From assembly GCF_037201815.1 (NCBI RefSeq), contig NZ_CP147407.1:3418723-3482722 (forward strand): a stretch of DNA of 64,000 nucleotides, read 5' to 3'. The translations under genes were made by a program, and so were the position numbers. The notes under the pieces were generated by a model. That model ran no database searches, was not told the origin of the DNA, and saw nothing but the letters and a program-made list of their open reading frames with translations. Source of the DNA: Metabacillus sp. FJAT-52054. Its GTDB lineage: Bacteria > Bacillota > Bacilli > Bacillales > Bacillaceae. Below are positions 1-7,924 of this stretch, one piece after another; position 1 is the stretch's first letter, and every line of letters begins with the position of its first letter.

Positions 1-785
1 ACCACCGCTTCATCACAGCTGCTATCCTTGACACAAGGTACGAAGATCCCTTTTCCAAATTTGACGAAATGAACCGGATACACGATGAACTTGTAAAGGC
101 CGGGTTTCGAAAGGGAATCTTTACTTATATCTCTGCATTGGCATTCATGGGAACAAATACTCCAGAAGAGAGAATCCATGAAAAAGCCGCAAAAGCGCAT
201 ACCATCTACTCCTATATGAAGGACCAGCATTTCTTTCTTACCTCTGCAAGTGACTATCCGCTTGCTGTTCTTCTCGCTGAAGGAGAGGAACGGACAGAGG
301 ACATTGTAGGGTTAATGGAATCTTATTATGACCAGCTGAACCGAAGCGGTTTTAAAAAAGGCAATGAACTGCAATTTTTAAGTCATATTCTATCTCTAGC
401 AGGTGCAGCAGCTTCTCAAAACTTAGTGGACCGCTGTGTTCAAACCGCTTACACACTGGAGAATCACGGCTTTAGATTAAAAAGAAAAAACTATCCGGAA
501 ATCGGTCTGCTTTCTTTAATTGACAGTCAAACCTCGGATATAGAAAACCTTGAAAGTGCCATTAGCCAGCTGAATGCTGCAAAACATTTTAAATGGAATA
601 AAGAAATGAACTTCACGGTAGCCGTCCATCTAATTGCCAGTGAACGCTTGGAAAACACAACCGTGCTCGGAACCGGATTTTATACTTCCATCGAAATCAT
701 GATGCAAGCTCAACAAGCCGCTATGATTGCCGTAGTTGCAAGCTCAGCCACCTCTGTCTCTGACGGCGGCGGGGGCGGAGAATAA
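1..785 (+). CDS. DUF4003 family protein, 5' end outside window
   Basis: The reading frame is open from the left edge (first full codon at position 3) to the stop at 785, so about 260 C-terminal residues are visible and the start lies outside the window. The sequence resembles the DUF4003 family of Bacillaceae: largely helical, soluble, without a signal peptide or membrane segment, ending in a short Ser/Gly-rich tail. The function of the family is not known to me. The cupin gene begins 10 bases downstream with its own strong Shine-Dalgarno sequence, so the two are probably cotranscribed. Confidence 0.75.
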   Translation, partial: HRFITAAILDTRYEDPFSKFDEMNRIHDELVKAGFRKGIFTYISALAFMGTNTPEERIHEKAAKAHTIYSYMKDQHFFLTSASDYPLAVLLAEGEERTEDIVGLMESYYDQLNRSGFKKGNELQFLSHILSLAGAAASQNLVDRCVQTAYTLENHGFRLKRKNYPEIGLLSLIDSQTSDIENLESAISQLNAAKHFKWNKEMNFTVAVHLIASERLENTTVLGTGFYTSIEIMMQAQQAAMIAVVASSATSVSDGGGGGE

Positions 786-794
786 GGAGGAGAA

Positions 795-1307
795 ATGATG
801 AATCACTTTGAAAATCGAATTGAAACTCTCCATTTCAAAAGGAGCGGAATGATACCAAACCACCCATCCTTTCCCGTACTTTTATATAAAGGACCGATCC
901 TTGAACATGCCAGCAGGATTGAAGAACTCTTTAACCGGAATAATTGGCTGAACAGCTGGAGAAACGGTATTTTTCCTTATCATCATTACCACAGCAATTC
1001 TCACGAGGTACTTGGTGTGATTTCAGGTTATGCCGAGGTGCGGATCGGAGGAGAAGATGGACAAGACATAATGATTCAAACAGGCGATGTTATCGTTCTC
1101 CCTGCTGGAACCGGTCACAAAAAACTCTCATCCTCCGCCGATTTTAAAGTGGCAGGGGCTTATCCTGAAGGTATGAACCCTGATCAATACTCAGAAAGCG
1201 ACCCTCTCCTTCAGGAAACCATCGCCTGTATTCAATCCGTTCCCATTCCAGTTCAGGACCCGGTCACTGGCGGAATCGGACCCCTTCATTCACATTGGAA
1301 AAAATGA
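795..1307 (+). CDS. Cupin-domain protein (YjlB-like)
   Basis: A 170-residue soluble protein resembling B. subtilis YjlB. The central part carries the double-stranded beta-helix (cupin) signature: a His-rich segment HHYHSNSHEV at about residues 64-73, then GDVIVLPAGTGH at about 98-109, which would supply the metal ligands. The substrate is unknown. The start was chosen because AAGGAGG lies just upstream; a second ATG follows immediately. It is the last gene of a short operon with the DUF4003 gene and ends at a hairpin shared with the convergent htrA-type gene. Confidence 0.75.
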   Translation: MMNHFENRIETLHFKRSGMIPNHPSFPVLLYKGPILEHASRIEELFNRNNWLNSWRNGIFPYHHYHSNSHEVLGVISGYAEVRIGGEDGQDIMIQTGDVIVLPAGTGHKKLSSSADFKVAGAYPEGMNPDQYSESDPLLQETIACIQSVPIPVQDPVTGGIGPLHSHWKK

Positions 1308-1317
1308 CAAAAAAAGG

Positions 1318-1342
1318 CCTGCTTCCATTGACTGGAAGCAGG
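1318..1342. terminator. Bidirectional rho-independent terminator
   Basis: Perfect 10-bp stem (CCTGCTTCCA / TGGAAGCAGG) with a 5-base loop. A-rich sequence on the left and T-rich on the right let it serve both the cupin gene (+) and the convergent protease gene (-). Confidence 0.85.
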
Positions 1343-1381
1343 TTATTTATCTATTTAAGAGGGGGGAAGGGTACTGCTAAT

Positions 1382-2614
1382 CTATTCTTGAGCAGTGAGC
1401 GTAAGCGTGACCTCCTGCTTTTTGCCATCGCGATAAATCGTGACCTGTACCTTATCGCCAATGGACTTGCTTTCATAAAGGTATTTTCTCAGCTCACTGG
1501 AATTTTTCACTTTTTTACCATCAAGGGCCGTAATGACATCGCCTCTCTCTAGTCCTCCTTTTTCAGCCGGAGAACCCGATTGAATGCTATCGAGGTAAAC
1601 ACCGGTAGTCATTCCTTCCGGAAGACCCAGCTGCTCACCCGCAACTTGTGGCGGAATCTGCTCAATATCCCCAAGCGAAACTCCGAGGAACGGACGATCA
1701 ATCTGTCCTTTCTCCATCAGCTGTTTCGCAACCGGCATCACATCATTGCTCGGAATCGCAAATCCGAGGCCCTCTACACCATTTTGGCTGATTTTCAAGC
1801 TATTGATGCCAATGACCTCACCATTCATATTGATAAGAGGGCCGCCGCTGTTTCCTGGATTAATGGCGGCATCCGTCTGAAGAACATTTAATTCCCAAGG
1901 TCCCTTCGACGTATCGATTTGGATGCTGCGGTTCGTTCCGCTAATAATTCCCTCCGTTACCGTGCGGGAGAACTCAATGCCAAGCGGATTCCCGATTGCA
2001 ATGACCTTTTCACCTGCACGAAGCTTAGAAGAGTCACCAATTGGCGCTACACTCGGAGCCGCCTCCGCATTAATACGAATCACAGCCAGATCGGTTAAAG
2101 GATCTGCGCCTACCAGCTCGCCCTTTACCTTTTTCCCATTAGAGAAAGAAACGTCAAGCGACTGTGCTCCTTCAACCACGTGATTATTCGTCAAAATAAA
2201 AGCATCCTTGCCATCCTTCTTGAAAATTACACCAGAGCCCGTACCGCTCTCCTTAGCCGTGTTACTAAAGCTCTCCTGACTTTGCTGCAAATTCGCAATT
2301 CCCACAATCGCAGGGGATAATTTTTCAGCCACATCCGCAACATTTGTTGAATGACTTACCGCCTGAACGTTAGTGGATTTGGAAGCACTCTGTGATGCAG
2401 TTTGCTGAGTAGGAGCCGATTGTACAGCCGGCGATTCCTGCTGCTTATCAAGCATCGGATAAACCCCGAGAACAATCATCCCTCCGACCACACCGCTCGT
2501 TATAGAAGAAAGAACCGGCTTCCAGCGGCTGGGCTTAGACGGTTTCTTTCCACCCCCATAGCGGCTTGAAGATTCCTCATTATGATTTGAATGTTCATCA
2601 TAGTAACCCATCAT
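1382..2614 (-). CDS. Membrane-anchored HtrA-type serine protease
   Basis: A 410-residue protein: charged cytoplasmic N-terminus, one membrane segment (about residues 35-55), Ser/Gln/Thr-rich linker, trypsin-like domain and a C-terminal PDZ domain (about 310-400). The catalytic triad is visible: His145 in TNNHVV, Asp175 in LTDLAV and Ser256 in GNSGGP. Known relatives (HtrA/HtrB/YyxA) degrade misfolded secreted proteins outside the membrane and are induced by CssRS. I cannot say which paralogue this is. The start is the ATG-ATG pair behind AAGGAGG (2620-2626); the GTG further upstream lies on the wrong side of that site. The gene stands alone. Confidence 0.9.
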   Translation of the reverse strand: MMGYYDEHSNHNEESSSRYGGGKKPSKPSRWKPVLSSITSGVVGGMIVLGVYPMLDKQQESPAVQSAPTQQTASQSASKSTNVQAVSHSTNVADVAEKLSPAIVGIANLQQSQESFSNTAKESGTGSGVIFKKDGKDAFILTNNHVVEGAQSLDVSFSNGKKVKGELVGADPLTDLAVIRINAEAAPSVAPIGDSSKLRAGEKVIAIGNPLGIEFSRTVTEGIISGTNRSIQIDTSKGPWELNVLQTDAAINPGNSGGPLINMNGEVIGINSLKISQNGVEGLGFAIPSNDVMPVAKQLMEKGQIDRPFLGVSLGDIEQIPPQVAGEQLGLPEGMTTGVYLDSIQSGSPAEKGGLERGDVITALDGKKVKNSSELRKYLYESKSIGDKVQVTIYRDGKKQEVTLTLTAQE

Positions 2615-2706
2615 GAATTCCTCCTTAACATTCACTAGTCCTCTTTGCTTATGTCCTAATCTTATAAGAAGAATTTGGTAAGAGAATGAGAGAATGATGT
2701 GAAATT

Positions 2707-3384
2707 ATGAGAAAAGCGGAGGCGGCTTGCTTAGCCCTGAAAGACGGTGGAGCTCTCGACCGAAGGGCGCTTTTTGCCCTGACCGAGAGAGCGAAGCGGC
2801 CGAAGGGCTAGCCGCCGGAGCTGGACAATGAGAAAAGCGGAGGGCGCTTGGTCATGCCGACTGGGACATTGGAGCCCCCGACCGAGAGGCGTTCTTTGCC
2901 TCGACCGAGGGGGCGAAATGGCTCTGCGGCATAGCGCCTGGAGCTGGACAATGAGAAAAGCGGAGGGCGCTTGGTCATGCAGACTGGGACATTGGAGCCC
3001 TCGACCGAGAAGCGTTCTTTGCCTCGACCGAGGGGGCGAAATGGCTCTGCGGCATAGCGCCTGGAGCTGGACAATGAGAAAAGCGGAGGGCGCTTGGTCA
3101 TGCCGACTGGGACATTGGAGCCCCCGACCGAGAGGCGTTCTTTGCCTCGACCGAGGGGGCGAAATGGCTCTGCGGCATAGCGCCTGGAGCTGGACAATGA
3201 GAAAAGCGGAGGGCGCTTGGTCATGCCGACTGGGACATTGGAGCCCCCGACCGAGAGGCGTTCTTTGCCTCGACCGAGGGGGCGAAATGGCTCTGCGGCA
3301 TAGCGCCTGGAGCTGGACAATGAGAAAAGCGGCCAAGCGGCTAGCGCCCGGAGCTGGACAATGAGAAAAGCGGAGGCGGCTACT
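2707..3384. repeat. GC-rich 123-bp tandem repeat array
   Basis: Five long units start at 2707 (121 bp, divergent), 2828, 2951, 3074 and 3197 (123 bp each, nearly identical). A 41-bp internally deleted unit starts at 3320 and a partial unit at 3361. Each begins ATGAGAAAAGCGG and ends GGAGCTGGACA. Within a unit, GGCGCT...ATGCC near the start pairs with GGCATAGCGCC near the end, and CCCCCGACCGAG pairs imperfectly with the CGAGGGGG half, so each copy can fold into a long imperfect hairpin. Because 123 is divisible by 3, several frames stay open on both strands; these are not genes. The array occupies the 0.9-kb gene-free stretch between the protease and sortase genes. Confidence 0.9.
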
Positions 3385-3514
3385 AGTAAAGATGTTCTGC
3401 TAAAGGCGCGACGTCCTGTCGCAACGCAGAACTGCCTGCATCGTGCTGCGGCCTCCGTGAGAGACGGTGAGAGAGTTCATGCCTTGAGGTATAAACCCTA
3501 AATAATACAAACAA

Positions 3515-3540
3515 AATCCCGCCGAATAGCCAGCGGGATT
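3515..3540. terminator. Terminator after sortase gene
   Basis: Stem AATCCCGC / GCGGGATT with a 10-base loop just beyond the sortase stop. On the minus strand it is followed by TTTTGTTTGT; on the plus strand by a T-rich run. Confidence 0.75.
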
Positions 3541-3545
3541 CTTTA

Positions 3546-4517
3546 TTATTTTTCAGTTGACCATTTTGCAAAATGGGATTCCTGTCCGTAAATATCGACA
3601 GACGTGACGGAGTAGATGGAACTCTCTGAATCAGGATCTAAATAATTTTTACGGTCCAGAGAAGATACACTTCCTACTTGCTCCTTCGTTCCATTACTGT
3701 TCTGGCGATAGACACGGTATCCGATAATTTTTTCATCCCTGACCGCATGCCATGAAACCAAGTTTCCTTTTACCTCCACTTTAGTTGGAGCTTCCGGATT
3801 TTCCGCATTTGTTTCAATCTGTTTAACTAAATCGTCTCTGAGCTCCGTATACACGACAAGACGTTCTTCATGAGTTCGGTTAGAGCGGTCAAATGTTCCT
3901 GTACAAGTAATTAAGTTTAAGTTCCGTCTGCTTGTACTGCCAAAAATATCATCTAAAGGTGCTTTATCACGCGGATAGCTTACCTTGTTTTTTACAATAA
4001 AAACAAGCTCTTTTCCCTGATTGTCCTTCACTTTAATTTCGTCGCCTTTTTCAAGCTTCTTAAGGTTGTAAAAGACAGCCGGACCGGTCTTATTATCTAC
4101 ATGACCGGCTAAAACGGCGTTTCCTGCATTCCCGACCTTGGTTCCCGGTTCAAACCAGCCGATATTATTATCATCTTTCGGAACATCCATCTGACCGCTC
4201 GGAAGGGTTCCTACATTTTCAATACTGGCCGAGACATTGATTTTAGGAATTTCCACCTTCACCGGCTCCAATCCTTTAAAGGCGGAGGTCAATCCGTTCA
4301 TGGATTCAATTTGCTCTTTGATTCTTGGAAACTCCTTATTAAGAGGAAGCTTCGTCTTGATCAGAGCTGGAATGACATCTTTCTTTTCTTCTGTCTTTCT
4401 CTCTTGCTGCGTTGCATTAACCGCTGGCTCTTGGTTGTTTAAGAAAAAATAATCAGCTGCACTATAAATGAATAGGGTGAACAGTCCTACATAAACAATT
4501 GAGAGGAACCATTTCAC
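3546..4517 (-). CDS. Sortase, class F-like, with C-terminal extension
   Basis: A 323-residue membrane-anchored transpeptidase. There is an N-terminal signal anchor (about residues 3-25), a sortase beta-barrel (about 85-225) and an extra C-terminal stretch of about 95 residues that looks like a fibronectin-III-type fold. Catalytic residues are visible: His139 in AGHVD, Cys205 in LITCTG, Arg219 in EERLVVY. The pattern around Cys and Arg matches class F best; class D is the alternative. The GTG start follows GGAGGTG. It lies next to a protein carrying an MPKTG cell-wall sorting signal, the obvious substrate; a 17-bp stem separates the two genes and would reduce read-through into the sortase. Confidence 0.87.
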   Translation of the reverse strand: MKWFLSIVYVGLFTLFIYSAADYFFLNNQEPAVNATQQERKTEEKKDVIPALIKTKLPLNKEFPRIKEQIESMNGLTSAFKGLEPVKVEIPKINVSASIENVGTLPSGQMDVPKDDNNIGWFEPGTKVGNAGNAVLAGHVDNKTGPAVFYNLKKLEKGDEIKVKDNQGKELVFIVKNKVSYPRDKAPLDDIFGSTSRRNLNLITCTGTFDRSNRTHEERLVVYTELRDDLVKQIETNAENPEAPTKVEVKGNLVSWHAVRDEKIIGYRVYRQNSNGTKEQVGSVSSLDRKNYLDPDSESSIYSVTSVDIYGQESHFAKWSTEK

Positions 4518-4550
4518 GAAAACACCTCCGCTTCAAAAAGATGGTAATCA

Positions 4551-4588
4551 TAGGAAAAAGAAGAGAAGGAGTTCTCTTCTTTTTCCTA
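4551..4588 (-). terminator. Strong intergenic hairpin between substrate and sortase
   Basis: Perfect 17-bp stem (arms 4551-4567 and 4572-4588, 4-base loop) with built-in A and T tracts, directly after the stop of the cell-wall protein gene. It probably terminates most transcripts of that gene, so the downstream sortase is made at a lower level. Confidence 0.8.
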
Positions 4589-4599
4589 TTCCCTGTCTA

Positions 4600-5937
4600 T
4601 TACTTATTCATTGCTCGTTTGCGAATAACTAATCCGCCAGTCAGAGCCAAAATTCCAGCAAGTGCAGCATACATCATGTATGGAGACTGGTCATTTGCTG
4701 TACCGCCCATACCTGTTTTAGGCATATCAGAAGGCATGTTTTCTGCCATGAACTTGTCTGGCATTTGTTTTACGATTGCTCCTCCAAGTGCTTCACCTAC
4801 TCCGTACATGTAAGCATACCCTTCACGGAATGAAGCTGTACTTGCTTCGTAGTCTTTCGCTACATAGCTATCAAACGTTTTGATGACTGTGTCTTCATGT
4901 CCTTTTACTGCTGCTTGAGCATCTGCAGTAGGAAGGTTTTCTTCGGTTGCTGCACCAAGGAATGCACCAAATTCTTTAGAGAACATGCTTAGAGATTCTT
5001 TAGCTGCTTTTACTTTTTCTTCATCACCTTGTGCAGCAGCTGCAGCTAGATCAGCTTGTGCAGTGATGTGTTTAGACTGCCATACTTTTTCAAATTGTGC
5101 TCCGCCTTCTTCACCATAAATTGAAGCGATGGCTGCTTTGAAATCAGCTGTGTGCATATCTTCAGCCCAAGTTGCGAAATCGTAATCTTTTGCTCCATCA
5201 AAGCCTTTTTGCATACCCATTGCTGCTAAAGCAAAGTGCTCAGAAGCAAGCATATTCAGGTTAGATCTTAAATCGGCAGCTGGTGTATCTGCTTTAGAGT
5301 TTTCGAATTTTTCAGGCATTTGAGAAACGATTGCTGTTGATAATGCTTTAGAGATGACAAACATCCGTGCGTAACCTTCGCGGAAAGCTGTGTATGATGC
5401 TTCATAATCACCTTTTACATGCATATCGAATGCTTTCATTACATCATCTTCATGTGCACGAAGAGCTTCTTTTGCTGCTGCTTCAGGAAGTTTTCCTTCA
5501 GTAGCTGTTCCAAGGAATTTAGCGAAGTTGTCAACAAATTCCTGAACTTCAGCTTCAGCTGCTTTGCGTGCTTCAGCATCTCCGCTTTTCGCTGCTTCGA
5601 CTAGAGAATCTGTGTATGTGTTATGACCAAGGAAAATTTCTTCAAACTGTGCTGCGCCTTCTTTACCGTAAATAGATTCAATGGCTGGCGTCATATCTTT
5701 TGCATTTTGATTTAGTGCTGCTTGTACTTGTTCTGCATCGGCAGCTCCGTCATATTTCTTCGTCATGGACATTACTGCTAAAACAAAGTGCTCGGATAAC
5801 AGCTGGTCCAAAGTCGATCTAAGATCTGCTGCCGGTGTAGAGACCGTCGGCTGTGCCTTTTCTCCTGCGGCCATAGCCATAGTCGGGATAAAAAGCAGTA
5901 AAGCCATCATCATTATTAGTATTCTTTTCATATTCAT
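4600..5937 (-). CDS. Cell-wall-anchored protein with internal duplication (sortase substrate)
   Basis: A 445-residue secreted protein with a signal peptide (MNMKR, hydrophobic core, cut near AMAA). Two homologous helical modules of about 195 residues follow; each opens with TPAADLRS and closes with QMPEKF or QMPDKF. The C-terminus is a classical sorting signal: MPKTG, a hydrophobic span and a basic end (IRKRAMNK). I do not recognise the module family with confidence. Start choice: an in-frame GTG at 5949 is fused to the Shine-Dalgarno AAGGGAG, so the ATG at 5937 fits better. It precedes the sortase gene on the same strand and is probably its dedicated substrate. Confidence 0.82.
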   Translation of the reverse strand: MNMKRILIMMMALLLFIPTMAMAAGEKAQPTVSTPAADLRSTLDQLLSEHFVLAVMSMTKKYDGAADAEQVQAALNQNAKDMTPAIESIYGKEGAAQFEEIFLGHNTYTDSLVEAAKSGDAEARKAAEAEVQEFVDNFAKFLGTATEGKLPEAAAKEALRAHEDDVMKAFDMHVKGDYEASYTAFREGYARMFVISKALSTAIVSQMPEKFENSKADTPAADLRSNLNMLASEHFALAAMGMQKGFDGAKDYDFATWAEDMHTADFKAAIASIYGEEGGAQFEKVWQSKHITAQADLAAAAAQGDEEKVKAAKESLSMFSKEFGAFLGAATEENLPTADAQAAVKGHEDTVIKTFDSYVAKDYEASTASFREGYAYMYGVGEALGGAIVKQMPDKFMAENMPSDMPKTGMGGTANDQSPYMMYAALAGILALTGGLVIRKRAMNK

Positions 5938-6023
5938 GTAGCTGTTCACTCCCTTGTTTTTTGTTTTACATATAGTAAACGGGACAGTTTACCTAATGGA
6001 TCACTTTTTTAAAAATAAAAAAA

Positions 6024-6044
6024 CAGATTCCTTATCGAAATCTG
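6024..6044 (-). terminator. Terminator after nucleotidyltransferase gene
   Basis: On the minus strand CAGATTT...GAATCTG forms a short stem followed by TTTTTTTA, immediately beyond the stop at 6047. Confidence 0.7.
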
Positions 6045-6046
6045 CT

Positions 6047-6772
6047 TTAATGCCAGGCTATTTTAATTGTATTTTGAAAAAGGAGATTCAGTTCTGCGGT
6101 GGGATCTGCGGGATTTTGTCTTAAAGATACGGCGTACGCTCTCAATTCTTCCAATTCACGGTGAATAAAGGCCTGCATTTCTTTATTTAAATAAATGGGA
6201 TCCGTGTAACCGGATTTCTTCATATTTATAATAGGTGCCCAAACAGAAGATTCCATTATGTTCGGAGGAAAAGTACCATGATCCCTAATCCAGCCTGCGC
6301 TTAGGATAGAACGAATAAGATTCATGAGTGGCTTCATTGGTATCGCTCCTCCGCTGATCTTCCTCTCATTTGCTGCGGCAATATTTAAATAGTGGAAAAG
6401 CGCCGGTTTTGGCTGAAAGTATGTGCGGTTCAATGAACGGAGCTCATCGGCAACGGAAAAACGATCCTCATAATACGTATCAGCATAGAGCCACTCCAGT
6501 AAGGACGGATTCGATTTCCTGAAAAGCCTCAGTGCCTTCGTCATCTCCCATCCGCTTATATCCAGGTTATCGCTGACAGGCACCTCTATCACATCTCTTT
6601 CTTTGTCTATAGATAGATACCATTCCGGACGGTGGATATAAATAAAGCGCACATCATAATCACTTTTAGCTGATGCATAGCCGAATGCGCGGCTGCCCGC
6701 TTCGACAGCGAAGCAGATTTTGACTTGGTGGGTGGATTGGATTTTTTGGAGGTGGGTGGTGGGGATGGGCAT
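6047..6772 (-). CDS. RlaP/YcgL-type nucleotidyltransferase
   Basis: A 241-residue soluble protein similar to the predicted nucleotidyltransferases of the YcgL/RlaP group (DNA polymerase beta superfamily). The core motif is near residues 24-40: AVEAGSRAFGYAS followed by SDYDVRF, where GSRA and the DxD-like pair would bind nucleotide and metal. The substrate is not established; RlaP relatives have been proposed to act on RNA ligands. It starts 19 bases after the stop of the NERD gene and so is probably the second gene of a two-gene operon with it. Confidence 0.78.
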   Translation of the reverse strand: MPIPTTHLQKIQSTHQVKICFAVEAGSRAFGYASAKSDYDVRFIYIHRPEWYLSIDKERDVIEVPVSDNLDISGWEMTKALRLFRKSNPSLLEWLYADTYYEDRFSVADELRSLNRTYFQPKPALFHYLNIAAANERKISGGAIPMKPLMNLIRSILSAGWIRDHGTFPPNIMESSVWAPIINMKKSGYTDPIYLNKEMQAFIHRELEELRAYAVSLRQNPADPTAELNLLFQNTIKIAWH

Positions 6773-6791
6773 TGGGAGACTCCTCTCGTGA

Positions 6792-7757
6792 TTATACTAA
6801 TTTTGAAACATCATAAATTCTGCCTTTATTCTCTCCATTTTGGGGAACTTTCAGCTGTTTAATCAATCTGTATGCCAATTTAGGTGATTGAATTTCAAGA
6901 AAGGCTCTCAACTTATTATTTGTTAAGTTAGTGGAAAATAAAAGACCATAATCTTTAATAGCTTCCACATGTTCATCTAAAGATTTAAACTGGCAGCTTC
7001 TGCATACCCATGTCCTGCAAGTTCTATGCATAGGGACGGCACTGCATTTTGGACAAATTACACCTTTTTTTAATTCCTCTTTCTCAATACTATATTGTGA
7101 AAGGAGATCAGTATTTAGTGGCACATGTGCATTCAATAGCTCTTTAGACACGCGTTTCAAACTTGGCGATTGGATTTTTTTGGTATAATGAGAACGAAGA
7201 GACTGAATTTTGTCAGGCAAATTAGAGGCCCGTAGTATCTTGTCAATATACTTCTCACTGGAGGATAATGTTTGAAGAACTGCGCGGGGATTCGTAATTA
7301 CAATGTAATACTCAATTTGTAGTTCAGGAAGTTTCTTGTCTTTCATCCATAACGAAAGCAGCCTTGCATGCCTTTTAGCTTGAAGAACCGGATCTGGAAA
7401 AACTTCCTCTCTTCCATTATTAATTCTTATGACCTGCTGGAAATGCGGATCAAACTTGACCACACCACTAATATTCTTTGACTCTAATATTAACAGAAAA
7501 GAATTAAATATTATTAAACTGTCAATTTGAAAATACTGATCCTGATAATAAAGTCTGAGATCGTTTACTATATAATAATCTCTCCCTTCTACTTCATTTA
7601 AATAATAATCCATTGAATACTCACCATTTAAACCTGCCAATCGCTTCCCTAAATCACCCTCAATCTCACTGTATTTAGAATGATTTTTGGGGAGCCTCCG
7701 CAATAGAGCCTCCTGTTTTTTGATTAAAATCGATTTCTCCCTTTGTTTTACAATCAA
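6792..7757 (-). CDS. NERD-domain protein 1 (nuclease-related, zinc ribbon)
   Basis: A 321-residue protein with a basic helical N-terminus, a NERD domain (about residues 38-150) and a C-terminal zinc ribbon (Cys235, Cys238, Cys252, Cys255). The PD-(D/E)XK-like residues expected of NERD are present: Glu46, Asp79 and the ESK triplet Glu92-Ser-Lys94. NERD is a predicted nuclease fold; its substrate is unknown. The TTG start follows AAGGGAG by 7 bases. A paralogue at 28368-29348 has the same layout, with the acidic residues at identical positions. The 0.93-kb TATCGG array begins 168 bases upstream of this start. Confidence 0.85.
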   Translation of the reverse strand: MIVKQREKSILIKKQEALLRRLPKNHSKYSEIEGDLGKRLAGLNGEYSMDYYLNEVEGRDYYIVNDLRLYYQDQYFQIDSLIIFNSFLLILESKNISGVVKFDPHFQQVIRINNGREEVFPDPVLQAKRHARLLSLWMKDKKLPELQIEYYIVITNPRAVLQTLSSSEKYIDKILRASNLPDKIQSLRSHYTKKIQSPSLKRVSKELLNAHVPLNTDLLSQYSIEKEELKKGVICPKCSAVPMHRTCRTWVCRSCQFKSLDEHVEAIKDYGLLFSTNLTNNKLRAFLEIQSPKLAYRLIKQLKVPQNGENKGRIYDVSKLV

Positions 7758-7924
7758 TCTGTCACTCCCTTTCTATTTTACGATTTCGTCATTATTAGGA
7801 AAATGTCCTTCTACGGGAAAGTTTTCGTTTCAAAATAGTTTTATTCCGGCCTAAATATCTCTTTTCAAATGAATATTGGCTTCTGAATCTATATCTCAGT
7901 CTGTATTTCGAATATTGAATCTGC

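Noticed and set aside
2731..3364. Long open frames on both strands (170-201 codons)
   Set aside because: Products of the 123-bp tandem repeat (divisible by 3); both strands are open at once, with no ribosome site and no resemblance to protein.
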